Source: Bacteroidota bacterium
GTDB taxonomy: Bacteria > Bacteroidota > Bacteroidia > Chitinophagales > Chitinophagaceae
Length of the DNA stretch: 8,554 nucleotides
Reading direction: 5' to 3'
Assembly: GCA_025361325.1 (NCBI GenBank)
Contig: JANYAL010000377.1
Coordinates: forward strand, 1-8,554
Each line of letters begins with the position of its first letter. Position 1 is the stretch's first letter. Position numbers and translations under genes: made by a program. The notes beneath the pieces were generated by a model. That model saw only the letters and a list, made by a program, of their open reading frames with translations, ran no database searches and was not told where the DNA came from. Positions 7,701 to 8,554 of this stretch are shown here, piece after piece.

Positions 7701-8554
7701 ATACCAGTTTTGGAGTCACAGCATCGGGGACTTCACTGACATACCAGTGGCAGCTGAGTACAAATGGCGGAGGAAGCTGGAACAATATCACCAACGGAGG
7801 CACCTATAGTGGTGCTACCACCACCACACTTACCCTCACCGGTGTTACAGTGGGTATGAACAACTACCAGTACCGCTGCGTGGTGGGCGGAGGCTGCGGC
7901 GCGCCGGTCAATTCCAACGCCGCCACCCTCACTATCAATGCAGGTCCGTCGATCACGAGCAATCCCACCAATGTTACGATATGTGCGGGCAATAACACAT
8001 CCTTCAGCGTCACAGCCTCAGGTAGCGGACTCACCTACCAATGGCAGGAGAGCACCAACGGGGGCGGCAGTTGGAACAATATCACCAATGGCGGTATCTA
8101 TGGCGGTGCCACAACCACCACCCTTACCCTCACCGGTATTACAGTGGGTATGAACAACTACCAGTATCGCTGTGTGGTCTCCGGCAACTGTCCACCACCA
8201 ATCACTTCCAATGCAGCTGTGCTGAGTGTGGGCAGTACGCTCACCATTACCAGCCAGCCTGTCAACTCCACCACATGCGTGGGCACCAATACGTCCTTTT
8301 CCATCGCTACCAGCGGATCGGTGATTAGCTACCAATGGCAGGAGAGCACCAATGGAGGCGGCAGCTGGAACAATATCACCAACGGCGGCATCTATGGCGG
8401 TGCCACTACAACCACCCTTACACTCACCGGTGTTACAGTGGGTATGAACAACGACCAGTACCGCTGTGTGGTTACGGGAAGCTGTCCGGCTATCAATTCC
8501 AATCCGGCCACCCTGACCGTATCCACTTCACCTACCATCACTTCTCAACCCGGC
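4739..8554 (+). CDS. Large exported BNR/sialidase-like beta-propeller protein with tandem Ig-like repeats (3' end outside window); likely type IX secretion cargo
   Basis: The frame is open for 1272 codons from the ATG at 4739 to the window edge; I translated every line and found no stop or frameshift. The N-terminus has a hydrophobic signal with L22-P23-G24-C25, a lipobox-like site with an unusual Pro at -2, so it may be a lipoprotein or an ordinary signal peptide. Residues 37-60 (DLANQFEFNRTKDPATGTIPQGRL) are a short conserved-looking leader. The propeller spans about 110-765: GRVRAMMVD and WIGGVDGGLWKTTD open it, and Asp-box motifs (S/T-x-D-x-G-x-x-W type) lie at 202-211, 350-359, 399-408, 447-455 (lacking the Trp), 532-541 and 672-681. 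AAGTHGRGVWTATVP closes it. Ig-like repeats follow from 772. Such sialidase/VPS10-like propellers are common in Bacteroidota surface proteins; the fold does not show an enzyme activity, and I see no glycosidase catalytic set. The PorP/SprF gene upstream suggests type IX export, possibly with a type B (gliding-motility-associated) C-terminal signal, but that end is not visible. Confidence 0.92.
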   Translation, partial: MNKFYRFSLSFLFATATISIFLPGCFEKINPGPEENDRYDGPDLANQFEFNRTKDPATGTIPQGRLLDAMFRTELAKKTALNSPAHLTLLGWTERGPYRDSTGSSNNNTRANNAITAGRVRAMMVDSADGTHKTLWIGGVDGGLWKTTDITASPATWTLVNDFLSNLAISAICQDPTDNNIMYFCTGESYGNFEAVRGVGVFRSADHGITWNYLSSTSSYTRCTRILCDYQGNIYLASRSGILRSTKASGGGTWTVITPNASPNSDICDMEISSTSVNGRLHITTGIFSTSAYFYTDIPATVISSSGWNTPTTPFTAFSNRTEICCNTNNGGNVLYALPCNNSYQVPTIWKSTDGGVNWAATAGQPTNGWANGQGWYSLSCDINPADPNQCIVGGLDNFKTTDGGITWNKISAWVGNSGQYVHADQHKIIWFDGGNKLLFSSDGGIFYSSDGGTTIRDRNAGLRLKQFYSIAIHPSTTDYFLAGAQDNGVHQLFQPGLGTSAEVTGGDGGFVAIDQNEPQYQYGSYIYNQYRRSTDGGVSWSSVNFSGSAGQFINPFDLDNIANIIYAGYSAGQYLRWNDPHSGTSTSIINIPSFNGSSVTSVNVSPYTANRVYFGTAGGRVVQVDNANTASPTDVNITGAGMGGSVSWVIQGTDDQHLLAIYSNYGVNNVWSTTDGGATWTGIDGNLPDMPVRSALFFPGDNTKAYIATETGVWETDLINGASTIWNANPTFPNVRTDMLRYRSSDRTIAAGTHGRGVWTATVPAGGCTPASITTQPVNATACSGDNSNFSVVATGTGPLTYQWQVSTAGCAGPWNNLSDGGVYSGSSTASLILTGVTAGINGYGYRCNVTGNCAPLTVTSNCATLSVNPPTSISVQPSNSTVCVSSNTSFNITATGTSISYQWQESTNGGGSWNNITNGGIYSGASTNTLTLTGVTLVMNTYQYKCIVTGICSPLNVISIPAVLTVNANTAITAQPVGSAVCSGANTSFGVTASGTSLTYQWQLSTNGGGSWNNITNGGTYSGATTTTLTLTGVTVGMNNYQYRCVVGGGCGAPVNSNAATLTINAGPSITSNPTNVTICAGNNTSFSVTASGSGLTYQWQESTNGGGSWNNITNGGIYGGATTTTLTLTGITVGMNNYQYRCVVSGNCPPPITSNAAVLSVGSTLTITSQPVNSTTCVGTNTSFSIATSGSVISYQWQESTNGGGSWNNITNGGIYGGATTTTLTLTGVTVGMNNDQYRCVVTGSCPAINSNPATLTVSTSPTITSQPG
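7052..8554 (+). repeat. Tandem Ig-like repeat array (five complete units and the start of a sixth)
   Basis: In-frame units begin at 7052, 7355, 7652, 7946, 8240 and 8531, giving lengths of 101, 99, 98, 98 and 97 residues. Each unit runs: x-I-T-x-Q-P, a first Cys (TxC), a strand NTSFxVxASG, the core [TS]YQWQ with the Ig-fold Trp, STNGGGSWNNITNGG, TLTLTGVT, and YxYxC with the second Cys, followed by a third Cys about five residues later (for example RCVVTGSC) and an ATLTV end strand. This is the usual layout of Bacteroidota adhesin Ig-like domains, where such arrays act as stalks or binding modules. Unit 1 is most diverged and carries extra cysteines (AGCAGP, SNCATL). Unit 5 has Asp for Tyr in NNYQYRC but keeps the Tyr two residues before Cys. 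The array continues past the window, so total copy number is unknown. Confidence 0.9.

Noticed and set aside
7341..8335. Several short frames on both strands across the Ig repeats
   Set aside because: They recur because the repeat DNA recurs; the true frame is the continuous one from 4739.
7052..8554. Repeated blocks as a CRISPR array or transposon repeats
   Set aside because: The period is about 294 nt, there are no short repeats with unique spacers, and the units stay in frame and differ mainly at silent sites, so they are protein domain repeats.

Overview
This window looks like a chromosomal piece of a Bacteroidota bacterium, probably near the Chitinophagaceae (the family is an inference). 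The signs are a type IX secretion-associated PorP/SprF-family protein, a large secreted BNR-propeller/Ig-repeat protein typical of the phylum, A/T-rich start regions without a Shine-Dalgarno sequence, and promoter-like TAnnTTTG motifs. No tRNA, rRNA, CRISPR array, insertion sequence or integrase was seen.

Left part (1-3316): housekeeping-type genes. The first 237 bases are the 5' end of a minus-strand gene for an exported LolA-like protein, cut by the window edge. It is divergent from ade (354-1997), adenine deaminase. Convergent with ade, only 17 nt away, is a small lipoprotein with an FxLyD-like beta-sandwich domain (2015-2434, minus). After a leader of about 140 nt comes upp (2666-3316), uracil phosphoribosyltransferase. 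Ade and Upp both recover free nucleobases (adenine to hypoxanthine, uracil to UMP), but they are separate transcription units because the lipoprotein gene lies between them on the other strand.

Right part (3509-8554): a cell-surface module. A PorP/SprF-family outer-membrane protein (3509-4516) is followed by a hairpin and then by a very large open frame (4739 to the window end, 1272 codons without a stop and still open). That protein has a lipobox-like N-terminus, a sialidase/VPS10-like beta-propeller with Asp-boxes, and at least five tandem Ig-like repeats of 97-101 residues. I checked its reading frame line by line and found no interruption. The pairing suggests that the PorP/SprF protein serves export or surface display of the large protein through the type IX system. 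The C-terminal sorting domain that would prove this lies outside the window.

The points most worth a second look are the mosaic, increasingly homogeneous and GC-richer Ig repeats, the lipobox on a presumed type IX cargo, the one-sided cysteine distribution in the propeller, and a spaced direct repeat in front of the PorP/SprF gene. I see no clearly new biological system; the surface module is an instance of a known Bacteroidota theme with some unusual details.
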